Assembly: GCA_003427395.1 (NCBI GenBank)
Contig: BFEA01000377.1
Location: 906,885-942,579, forward strand
Source: Chara braunii
Taxonomy: Eukaryota; Streptophyta; Charophyceae; Charales; Characeae
Reading direction: 5' to 3'
Length of the DNA stretch: 35,695 bases
Each line of letters opens with the position of its first letter. Position 1 is the first letter of the stretch. Below the pieces are notes generated by a model. The model was not told the DNA's origin, did not search any database, and saw nothing but the letters and a program-made list of their open reading frames with translations. Of the stretch, positions 28,639 through 35,695 are shown piece by piece. Made by a program: the position numbers and the translations under genes.

Positions 28639-29880
28639 CCCGCTATGCTACAGCGTATGAGAAACGCCCTCGGCTGGGCCACCTCTGCGATTGCAGCTGA
28701 TTAGCTTTCGCACGTGGTTAGATAGCTCGACAGCACGGGGAGGAGACCACAGCCACAATCGAGGAGATGAAGGTGGCGAGATAGTCGTTGTACTCATGAT
28801 TTCTTCCCCTGCAGCTTGGAGTTTACTGACATGTACCTAGCCGTGCAGACCACCAAGCACATTCGAATGCTACAAACTACTGCAGATTGAGAAAGAGGAG
28901 AGGCGAAGGCACCGAGTAAGGGGTGGGGGACAACTTGTGGCTGCAAGCACGTTAGTTAGAGCGAGAGGAGAACAAAGCAAAACTTATCTGCACATGAACG
29001 TCGGGAGCAAGGTAGCTTCGTAAAAGCAAGAAGCGGGCGAATGCTATTTACGGCGAAATCATGTGAGCAGGTGCAGCAGGTTGTGTTGGGCTGAGTAAAT
29101 TGCTCGCACCATGCCGTTGGAACTGATCTGCGGAGGGGAAGTGCACTTGCAATTCAAGGAGTCGGGCTTTGCGGCATTTTGGCAGGCCATCCCACGCTCT
29201 GCTATTCTTCGGCGTTCTCTTTGACGTTTTGATTTGGCAGGACGGTCAGACTTCAGCAAGGGAACGGGCACTACAAGTTGGAAGACTGGCAAGGTGCTGT
29301 TAGGCTGGGTTTTTTATGGTGATTCGGAGTGGTGGTTAGACCTTGTAAGGAGGTTACTACTGCGACTAGGCGGTTCATCAGGGTCCCGTTTGCTCTGCGC
29401 CTGGCTGCGACCTGGCCACTTTGTTGCGATCCCTGACCAACATTGTGGGGCCCTCAGGTGCACCAAGGTTTCAAGGTCCTCTCACGCGAGTCTGAGTGCA
29501 TCTCTCTTGGATCTGAGAAACTAAAAGATTTTTTTTCTGCCTTTCGTACTCTCAGTCTAGTCTATTGGTTCTGAGAGGAAGGCGGCAGGTGGAATTGCAA
29601 CCCGTAATCCATGCCAAGGCCTCTGTGGGAGGTTGCCCCACCGATTGCAGGAGCTCTGCTGGAACCTAGGCGAGGTTCTAGAGGCAGGGAACTGAGAGGT
29701 AAATGTTCATCTCCGTCTATAAACCCAGTTAGAACTCTTACCTGTACATCTTGCTACAGTTTGACGGAGTATACTGCATGCATCCCTATTTGAGTTTATG
29801 CTTAACTTTCTGGACATAAGTCAGAGCTAAGTAAAGGAAGGCATGCGCAATCTCAGTTTCACTTTTGTTATTTGCCTGAA
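28639..29880. other. No gene recognised
   Basis: Frames at 29059-29292 (minus) and 29234-29524 (plus) are open but overlap each other and have no domain. I see no repeat, RNA gene or clear promoter. This may be unique host intergenic DNA. Confidence 0.4.
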
Positions 29881-30262
29881 GTCATTGTGAAAAGGGTTTT
29901 GCATTGGGGGAAGGCAGGAGGAAGGTGGTTTTGCTTGCGATTGACCGAGTCAACCAAAGGTTGGGCATTGTTTCTAAGTTGAATGGCCCAGTGCTTTGTT
30001 TATTTTTAACTGACTGGAGGGCCAGACAACTCTTCCTAAGTTGGATGGTCAGGTTGCTCTGACTTGCGAGGGTCCCCCTGCGGGACCGATGCGCTCGACA
30101 ACGACTTCCGGATGTACTGGCAAGGTTTAATCTGTCTTTACCTTTAGCAACCATGCCATGCCTTCTCTACCAGGGATAGGGCATGCGGGGGAAAGGGGTC
30201 TGGGAAGTCGGATGGGGCCCGGAGTGGCAATGTCCAGTCCAGTTCTGCCCAGTTGTTGAAAA
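29881..30262 (-). other. Possible 3' flank of the LINE relic at 30263-30990
   Basis: It follows the zinc-knuckle relic on the minus strand and has no coherent coding content and no poly(T) run. Placement is by position only. Confidence 0.3.
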
Positions 30263-30990
30263 CTAACCTGAAGTCCCTCTGTATCTTTCCCTTTTCTCCA
30301 TTGGATATCCCCTGTCTGGCCTCCTCAGTCCTGCCTCTTCCCATTTAACCGATTCCATCCGTCGATGCCTCTGCCCAGCCCACGTAGTATCACCCACATG
30401 CCCTTGTTCACTTCCTAACCATTCTTTGCTGAAGGTTGCTATTGCCTTCTGAATTTTCGTGAGGTCGTTCAGGAATGCCAGTTTTGCTGCCACCGACTGC
30501 CGCCTTGTTTGTAGTTCTAATTGTATATGTGATTTTATTTGTTCTGTTATTTCGGGTCCCTCCACCCTTACCTTGTCCATGACCAACCACACATCTCTCC
30601 CACCAGAGGGCCCACAGGATTGCCTGCCTGCACAACTGGAACACATTGTTTTTAAATTCATCGGTCTGGCCTTGGGGCCAGTAGCCTGCTAGTATAGCTC
30701 TCCAGTCCCATGGCCAGCCCTCATCCCCCACCGTTCTTCTCCATATCCGGTCCCACCATCGCCAGGTGAGAATCGCCCCTGGGCACTGCATAAAGATGTG
30801 TTCTATAGTTTCTGGGATCTTTCTAATGGGGAAGGACTGTAGGCAGCTAGGGCACCATGGAAGTGCAAGTCCTTTCTGCTCCAGCTTTGTGTGATCTATT
30901 AGCCGCCAGTTACTGGTGGGCAGGCACCTGCGCACGATCTGCCATTGTAGTGATAGAAATTTTTTGCCGGTTTCTGCTTAGTGCCCTTGA
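30263..30990 (-). pseudogene. LINE zinc-knuckle relic, 5'-truncated
   Basis: The minus strand reads LQWQIVRRCLPTSNWRLIDH, then PWCPSCLQSFPIRKIPETIE and HIFMQCPGA, giving C-x2-C ... H-x4-C, followed by TWRWWDRIWRR and FQLCRQAILWALWWERCV. This is the zf-RVT tail of a LINE close to LINE 1 (which has LQWQIVHRCLPNPEW). A frame change near 30650 moves into a shorter, helical segment. Sequence upstream of 30990 is too degraded to join to an RT. Confidence 0.8.
30375..30403 (-). repeat. 29-bp motif, inverted relative to 31502-31530
   Basis: The reverse complement (GGGCATGTGGGTGATACTAC...) is identical to 31502-31530 on the plus strand and nearly so to 31547-31572. Confidence 0.9.
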
Positions 30991-31259
30991 ACCATTTACT
31001 TGGTCGGAGCAGATTGTGGGACACATTAAGGGTGCTTTACCCATCTTTCATTGCCATGCTCTTGTGTGGCTTAAAAATAGAGCAGGAATCCGATTTTATA
31101 ACTCTGTCCTTTTTGTAGAAGGAAGGTGTTGAAAACCCCTGTCTCTATATCACTTGACAAGTTGACATGGTTTCCCAGTCCTGGCTTGCTGCCCTGTCCA
31201 CCAGGTAGGATGTGAACTCTGCTCAGAAGCCGCTTGCTTCCTGTGTCCACGCCCTTCCC

Positions 31260-31295
31260 TAGCTGTAAACCAGGTCCAGCATTCCCTGATCCCTT
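31260..31295 (-). repeat. Retroelement end motif copy
   Basis: The minus strand reads AGGGAATGCTGGACCTGGTT, matching the start of the poly(A)-tailed elements at 25499 and 27945. No A tail follows, so the copy is truncated or old. Confidence 0.45.
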
Positions 31296-31468
31296 CCCTC
31301 TGTTGCAACTACACGCTCCAAGGTTCTACAACTGCTCTAAAAAATCATTACTCTCCCTACCTTGTCCTCCTCAGCCTCTCTGATTTCTTTTAACTCAATC
31401 CGTATTTCATGCCGAGGCTTAGGCCACCTGGCAGTGCAGGGGGTGGGTCATAGTGTGTAGACTGGATG

Positions 31469-31575
31469 GCACTACGCAGGCTGGCCGGTACAGTGCAGGC
31501 AGGGCATGTGGGTGATACTACGTGGGCTGGCCGGTACAGTGCAGGCCATGTGGGTGATACTACGTGGGCTGGGTG
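31469..31575 (+). repeat. Tandem repeats of about 43-47 bp
   Basis: Two and a half units share CTACG(T/C)(G/A)GGCTGGCCGGTACAG and CATGTGGGTGATA. They lie shortly before an A run and may belong to the 3' region of a plus-strand retroelement. Confidence 0.85.
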
Positions 31576-31642
31576 TTACAGAACCCAAAAAAGAAAACAG
31601 AAAGAAACACAAACGTGGGCAGGGTGGTACACAGGACCCAAG

Positions 31643-31661
31643 AAAAAAAAAAAAAAAAAAA
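31643..31661 (+). repeat. A run (19 nt), probable retroelement tail
   Basis: It follows the tandem-repeat cluster on the plus strand after about 70 bases of A-rich sequence. Probable poly(A) of a degenerate insertion. Confidence 0.5.
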
Positions 31662-32540
31662 GTTAAAAACGAAAAAAAAGCCAGAATTGTCAGACATATG
31701 TGTAAGTTTTGGAGAAACGTACACACAGGAATAATCAGAAAGATGTGTATAGAGCATTTGCTTGCTGGAGCTATGTTTTGTTAGAATTCTTCAGACGGAC
31801 TTTTACATAAGGCTTTGAACAGTGGAGTGAGGTTTTGAGGCCATAAGTCCTCCAAATTCTCTTTCTTTGTTTGTACATGTATTTGGAATTGGGCACTGGG
31901 CCCATAATAAAATCTTTCTTTTGGGGGGAAAAGGAAAACAAAAGCCAAGCCCATGTAGCTTTTCTATTCCCCGCCCGCCTGAAGTATGCGTTTTTATTAC
32001 AAGCTGGGAACGAGGCCCAGCGTCCCTCACAAGAATTAGAGCAGCTTCACGGGATTAGCGGGGCACATCGGCCAGGCTTATCCCGAAAGCCCATGTAGCT
32101 TAATGGTACACCCGTCAACTAATGACAGACAGACCTAAGCTCGAATCTAAGGAAGAGAAGTACAGAAACAGGTCGTCCTGCAGTCACACACGTCCGCATA
32201 TTCTATTCCTTTTTCTACCCTTGTGACGAGGCAGAGGCAGAGCAGCGAGGCTGGGAGAGGGAGGGAGAGTGAGAGCACACACATATGCTCACTCAACTCG
32301 ACACAGACTCGACACAACTCGACGGACACAGACACCAAAGTGGCAAAAGTCGCAAAGTCGCAGTCTTGAATTCCTGAACACAATGTCGAAGCAAAGTCGC
32401 ACTGAACACAAGCACTGAGGCTGAAAATTTGGTGCCCGTACTGGGCTTGAGTCCGGACATAAGTACCGGACTCAGGTACGGTCCTGAGGGCGAAAGTGAA
32501 AATGCCTCAGGGCCAGTACTGAAAATTGAAAGTCTGAGAG
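31662..32540. other. Non-coding stretch with retroelement-end motifs
   Basis: It contains TTGGGCACTGGGCC (31887) near an AATAAAATC, and on the minus strand near 32030-32010 AGGGACGCTGGGCCTCGTT, a diverged form of the shared retroelement end motif. AAGCCCATGTAGCTT occurs twice (31948 and 32089). No gene. Confidence 0.45.
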
Positions 32541-32568
32541 TGGGCGCCAGAATGTTGGATGGCGCCAA
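32541..32568 (+). repeat. GGCGCC-rich repeat, left copy
   Basis: TGGGCGCCAGAATG followed by GATGGCGCCAA recurs at 33114-33140. The two copies bracket the mitochondrial rRNA fragment. Confidence 0.8.
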
Positions 32569-32596
32569 TCCGAAAGTCCCGACCGTGTCTCCGAGA

Positions 32597-32615
32597 TGTA
32601 GGTTCAAATCCTACA
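32597..32615 (+). other. tRNA T-arm fragment
   Basis: TGTAGGTTCAAATCCTACA forms a perfect T-stem with a seven-base TTCAAAT loop. The rest of a tRNA is not recognisable upstream. It lies 30 bases before the rRNA fragment and may be part of the same mitochondrial insertion. Confidence 0.5.
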
Positions 32616-32644
32616 TTCCAGAAATTAAGCCATAATAAAAAAAC

Positions 32645-32752
32645 AGAGTTTGATCCTGGCTCAGAATGAATGCTAGCGATATGCTTAACACATGCAAGTC
32701 GAACGTTGTTTTCTCAGTTGAAAACAAAGTGGCGAACGGGTGCGTAACGCGT
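32645..32752 (+). pseudogene. rrn18: 5' fragment of mitochondrial small-subunit rRNA (nuclear copy)
   Basis: It begins AGAGTTTGATCCTGGCTCAG, the universal bacterial-type SSU rRNA 5' sequence, and continues with GCTTAACACATGCAAGTCGA, ACGTTGTTTTC and GGCGAACGGGTGCGTAACGC. The ACGTTGTTTTC segment after the GTCGA is as in plant mitochondrial rrn18, not plastid 16S. Similarity stops abruptly at about 32752, so only about 108 bases are present. It cannot be a working rRNA. Confidence 0.88.
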
Positions 32753-33113
32753 TTGGTTTCCATAAGCTTCACTTTATTTAATTTGACAAAGAATTCCCGC
32801 TTCCAGGAAGCCGCCGTTAGGCGCGATCACAAAAAAACCATTGACGCCAGTTGTAATTAATTATGATATTTTTTTGTCGACAACCAGCGAAGCTAGCAGG
32901 GATGTCTGGCGTGTAGTCGTTGGTGGGTGCTTCTACATGTGCTTCAGGTAACCAAATATGATTGGAGAATTCAAGCGAAGCCGCTACCATTCCATTTTTT
33001 CCAAAACCCCGAAAGTTCAAGGGTTTCTGCGTTCAGTCAATCTACGCAGAGTGAATCGGTCCCTAAGGAAACCCCGAAAGGCGGCGCCGATGGAAAAGAA
33101 GGAATTTTGAAAA
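32753..33113. other. Sequence between rRNA fragment and right GGCGCC repeat
   Basis: No coding frame. It could be further mitochondrial intergenic DNA, since it lies between the two copies of the same repeat, but I cannot match it to a mitochondrial gene. Confidence 0.35.
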
Positions 33114-33140
33114 TGGGCGCCAGAATGCAGATGGCGCCAA
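33114..33140 (+). repeat. GGCGCC-rich repeat, right copy
   Basis: It matches 32541-32568 apart from a one-base length difference and a few bases in the middle. Confidence 0.8.
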
Positions 33141-33630
33141 CTGTCTGAAATCAGAAGAGCAAAAACAAAATAAAACAAGAACATTGTAAAAACAAAACAA
33201 AAAAGAATAAATACAGCAAGCTGGCGGGTGGTAACCCGCAGACCAGGGATCGAGCCCTGGCAGATTCCGTAACACTAGTGCTAGTCAAGTCCATGACATG
33301 CGGAATCAGATACAGAAATCACCCTTCTGCCTCCTCTGTTCTGTTCTTTGCTCCTCCACTTCCCTCCCCCGCCTCTTGCTTCCCACATAACTCCTCCCTC
33401 CTCTTGCATGCTATGAGTACATGAATGCAGCATCATTAAGAGAACAGATAAAAAATATAAGCTGAAGATCACAAGCAAAATGAACAGGAGTATACCTCCC
33501 CCTTCACTCTGCCTCCTTTCATAACTTGCAACTGGGCCGTTAAGGCACACGGGATGTGGGCAGCTGGCACAATCAACGTGGCCAGCCTTGTACATGAGAA
33601 TCAGTAAAAAGGGAGCTGCAATGATAAATA
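33141..33630. other. Non-coding stretch
   Basis: An A-rich segment (33160-33210) is followed by a stem-loop CCAGGGATCGAGCCCTGG (33242-33259) that resembles a tRNA T-arm/B box, then pyrimidine-rich DNA. No gene. Confidence 0.4.
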
Positions 33631-33642
33631 GAAGGGGTACCC
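33631..33642. repeat. SINE target-site duplication, left copy
   Basis: GAAGGGGTACCC, identical to 34055-34066. Confidence 0.9.
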
Positions 33643-34054
33643 CGAATCGGGCCAGCGGCCTAGCTCAGTTGCGAAGCCCCCTGTTGCACACTTCAGGCTC
33701 ACCACCTGAGATAGACAGTTTGCCCCCATTAGTAGGACTGCACATCCGCACTAGAGGTTAGGAGCTTGGATACAGCTCCCCACACAGAGCAGAGTAGACT
33801 CAACCCCGAGGGGATAGACTCAACCCATAACAGTAGAGATAGTGTAGCTATTAGCCAATAGATATGTTGGGTAGTGGTAAGTAGTTCCCCGCGTTATCTG
33901 GTCACCCCGATCTCCCACATGTGGTCTGTGGTCCATAGGTGGCTCCAGTTCAGCTGGTCATTCTTCCAGGCTGCTTCATCGGGGTTGTGGGAAGGACATA
34001 GATATGGGTAGCTAGTGTGAGACGTATTGTAAAAAAAAAAACAAAAAAAAAACG
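33643..34054 (+). mobile_element. tRNA-derived SINE with A-rich tail and 12-bp target duplication
   Basis: About 412 bases start CCGAATCGGG and end in an A-rich tail (34031-34052). Near the 5' end TAGCTCAGTTGCG fits a Pol III A box; GGCTCACCACC is a weak B-box candidate 23 bases on, within the stem-loop TCAGG-CTCACCA-CCTGA. GAAGGGGTACCC lies directly before (33631-33642) and after (34055-34066) the element, a perfect 12-bp duplication as left by LINE-type insertion. No protein is encoded; mobilisation would need a LINE enzyme. Confidence 0.85.
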
Positions 34055-34066
34055 GAAGGGGTACCC
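34055..34066. repeat. SINE target-site duplication, right copy
   Basis: GAAGGGGTACCC, identical to 33631-33642, directly after the A-rich tail. Confidence 0.9.
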
Positions 34067-34696
34067 TGTAGAAATCCGAAGTTAAGAAAGTCAAGAAAGG
34101 TATATAATGGATCTATTCTGCTCCATGTTGCTTGCTATCGAGGTAAAACTGTTTCATTGTTGGAATGGCTCATCCCATCTGCGCTTCATTGTCTGCAATA
34201 GACATAGAGCTGCATCGATAATGGATCTACTCATGTGGGTGGAACAGGGACCGTGGTGGTGAAAATAATACAACAAACACATCCACGAACAGGATTGAAT
34301 CGGATTGATAATAATAATGTAATAATAATAACAAGGGGACCCGCTGCAGCTCCGCGTGCGGCGAAGAGGAGTTCAGAAGAATTTGAAGAAAGAATGCACT
34401 GAGTCGGAAATTGCAATTTTCGTACCATTTCCACAGGTTGAAACAGAATGTAAAGAAAAACAGGAAATTGGGTGGTGGACGATGGCGGTGAAGCAGAAAA
34501 CAGTTTGTCGACACAGGCTGAAACAGAATGTAAAAAAAAGAGGACATTGTAGAAAGCATGTTACATACACCGTCTGTCGCTTCTCCTCTCTCTCTTGTTT
34601 CTCTTTTTCTCTCTTTCCTTTCGTCTCTCTCTGCATCTCTGCCTTTGTCTTTGTCTGTCCCTGTTTCTCTTCCTCCTTTCGCCTCTTGAAGGCACA
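34067..34696. other. Non-coding stretch with simple repeats
   Basis: AAT-type microsatellite DNA lies near 34305-34332, a direct repeat of CACAGG(T/C)TGAAACAGAATG at 34431 and 34511, and CT-rich DNA at 34578-34685. No protein-like frame. Confidence 0.5.
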
Positions 34697-35580
34697 TCAA
34701 TCAAAGTTTTCTCGTTCACCGGTGTTGAAGTTGCTTGTCCCTGCCGGGCCAATATGAAGGACAGAAGCCTTCAAAGATGTCACCTTCTGTTTGCAGATCG
34801 CTGCCGTTGTGCTGAAGTTGTCGAGGATGATGAAGGTCTTGGCATTTGTAGCCTTGCGAATCGTGATCACGGGCGCGCTGAAGAGACTTGGGCACGGAGA
34901 AAAGCAACAGCTTTGTGGACAATGTCGGCTCTGTAGACATGAAAGGGGGGGAGTTGACATTGCGCCTGACGATGATGGACAGCGATGAGTTCGCTGAGAT
35001 ATTCCCAAGTGCGCGGGGCGTGCGGAATGTTGTACATGTGCAATGTGTTGCGAGATGCAAGGATGTCATGGATGAGCACTGTCGCGCGGACACATCCCCA
35101 CTGTTGAAGCGGGTGCCACCAGCGGGGATGTGTTTCATGGACAGGGAGGAGCAGGGGAGGTGGTGAAGATTGTGAAGATGTAATAGAGTATTTGTGGTGA
35201 GCGTGAATGATAAGATCACGTCTGTATTTGAGGAGTCCGAGGTTGGAGCCGGTCTTGTGATAGTGATCGTGTTGGAGGAGTTCCAGCAGGAACGTTCTCG
35301 ACTGTGTAAAGGCTGTTCTTGGTGATGGATGCGGTGGAGGACGATTTAGTTGACGCTCGCGGGTGTTTTTGTATGTAGCGAAGAAGGCGTAGAGGGATGG
35401 GGAGTATGCGGCGTGGTCTGTGAGTAGAAAATCCTCCCACAGAATTTGGTCAATGATGTGATCAATGGTGTCGCCATTGAGGACATGTTGCCAGTCATCC
35501 CATACCTGACCCGATCCCTCTTTTCTATCTCGATCTACCTGACCCAATCCTTCTTTTCTATTCCGATCCCCCCCTCTTTT
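34697..35580 (-). pseudogene. Unrecognised coding region in two frames
   Basis: The minus strand is open from the right end of a short repeat (about 35580) to 34867 and reads like protein: WDDWQHVLNGDTIDHIIDQI, LWEDFLLTDHAAYSPSLYAF, HAPRTWEYLSELIAVHHRQ and VYRADIVHKAVAFLRAQVSS. A second frame carries on from the same point to a stop at 34697 (VITIRKATNAKTFIILDNF, then LKASVLHIGPAGTSNF). The switch falls in GCGCGC (34873-34878), where one CG unit less would join the two frames. No Met lies near the start, so it may be an internal exon or a truncated gene. I recognise no family; it could be host or transposon derived. Confidence 0.45.
35507..35572. repeat. Two tandem units of about 33 bp
   Basis: CTGACCC(G/A)ATCC(C/T)TCTTTTCTAT occurs at 35507 and 35540. 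On the minus strand the unit encodes repeated KEGxGQV-type residues at the start of the unrecognised frame. Confidence 0.75.
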
Positions 35581-35695
35581 CTGCCTCTCTTCTCACATCG
35601 ACTCCCTTCCTCTCCTATCCCGACCTGATCTATCCCGTCACCTCCTCGGCTTTCTCGTTTCCTTTGCCCGCCTTCCGATCCCGACTCCCCCCCTC
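35581..35695. other. Pyrimidine-rich low-complexity end of the window
   Basis: C/T-rich sequence with TCCCGA-type motifs. No feature is identified. Confidence 0.4.

Noticed and set aside
29059-29524. Overlapping opposite-strand frames in the 29-kb region as genes
   Set aside because: They overlap each other, have no domain and lack supporting signals.
32089-32155. Possible tRNA (GCCCATGTAGCTTAATGGTA ...) with a CTA-like anticodon
   Set aside because: The D-arm looks right, but the anticodon loop lacks U33, the T-stem does not pair and no acceptor partner exists. At most a tRNA scrap.
33242-33259. B-box-like stem-loop CCAGGGATCGAGCCCTGG
   Set aside because: No matching A box or anticodon arm at proper spacing. 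A simple hairpin explains it.
1-35695. CRISPR arrays, bacterial operons, phage or integron structures
   Set aside because: No regularly spaced repeats with unique spacers and no prokaryotic gene organisation were seen. The tandem repeats found are few-copy duplications.

Overview
The window is nuclear DNA of a eukaryote and is almost entirely repeats and decayed mobile elements. A green-plant or streptophyte-alga genome (Chara-like) is my best guess. It rests on APE-type LINEs with a reverse-transcriptase zinc-binding tail, a PIF/Harbinger DNA transposon, and two inserted pieces of a plant-type mitochondrial genome (the 5' end of rrn18, and a group II intron with maturase sequence). There are no bacterial-style operons. 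I could not recognise any host gene with certainty.

Layout. Positions 1-8979 (minus strand) hold LINE 1: a long, Gln/Pro-rich ORF1 region with a DUF4283-like patch, then an AP-endonuclease, reverse transcriptase, connector and zinc-knuckle region reading towards position 1. A 73-nt T run (8980-9052) is the poly(A) tail of LINE 2, which occupies about 9053-15880 (possibly to about 16550) in the same orientation, so the two LINEs lie head-to-tail. LINE 2 keeps ORF1, EN, RT and zinc-knuckle segments, but it is broken by in-frame stops, single-base frameshifts and tandem duplications. From 16560 to 20015 there is no convincing gene. This stretch is a mosaic of short dispersed repeats, hairpins and a tRNA-derived (SINE-like) head.

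Positions 20019-24668 are a complete 4650-bp PIF/Harbinger element. It has matching terminal inverted repeats, a 3-bp TAT target duplication, a DDE transposase on the minus strand (one TGA and two compensating frameshifts) and a second, unrecognised coding region on the plus strand. From 24672 to 28400 come a 56-bp-arm hairpin, two copies of a poly(A)-tailed retroelement end, a mitochondrial group II intron fragment in permuted order and a LINE zinc-knuckle relic. From 28400 to 31660 the sequence is mostly non-coding, with another LINE zinc-knuckle relic and a cluster of about 45-bp tandem repeats. From 32590 to 33140 lies a mitochondrial rrn18 fragment, with a tRNA T-arm just upstream, between copies of a GGCGCC-rich repeat. 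A SINE with a perfect 12-bp target duplication sits at 33643-34054. The last kilobase carries an unrecognised minus-strand coding region interrupted by one frame change.

The parts do not form a pathway. The LINEs are (or were) the likely source of reverse transcriptase for the SINE-like and poly(A)-tailed fragments, several of which share a short 3' motif with LINE 2. The stop codons in LINE 2 and in the Harbinger transposase each look like one C:G to T:A transition, as expected for silenced, methylated transposons.
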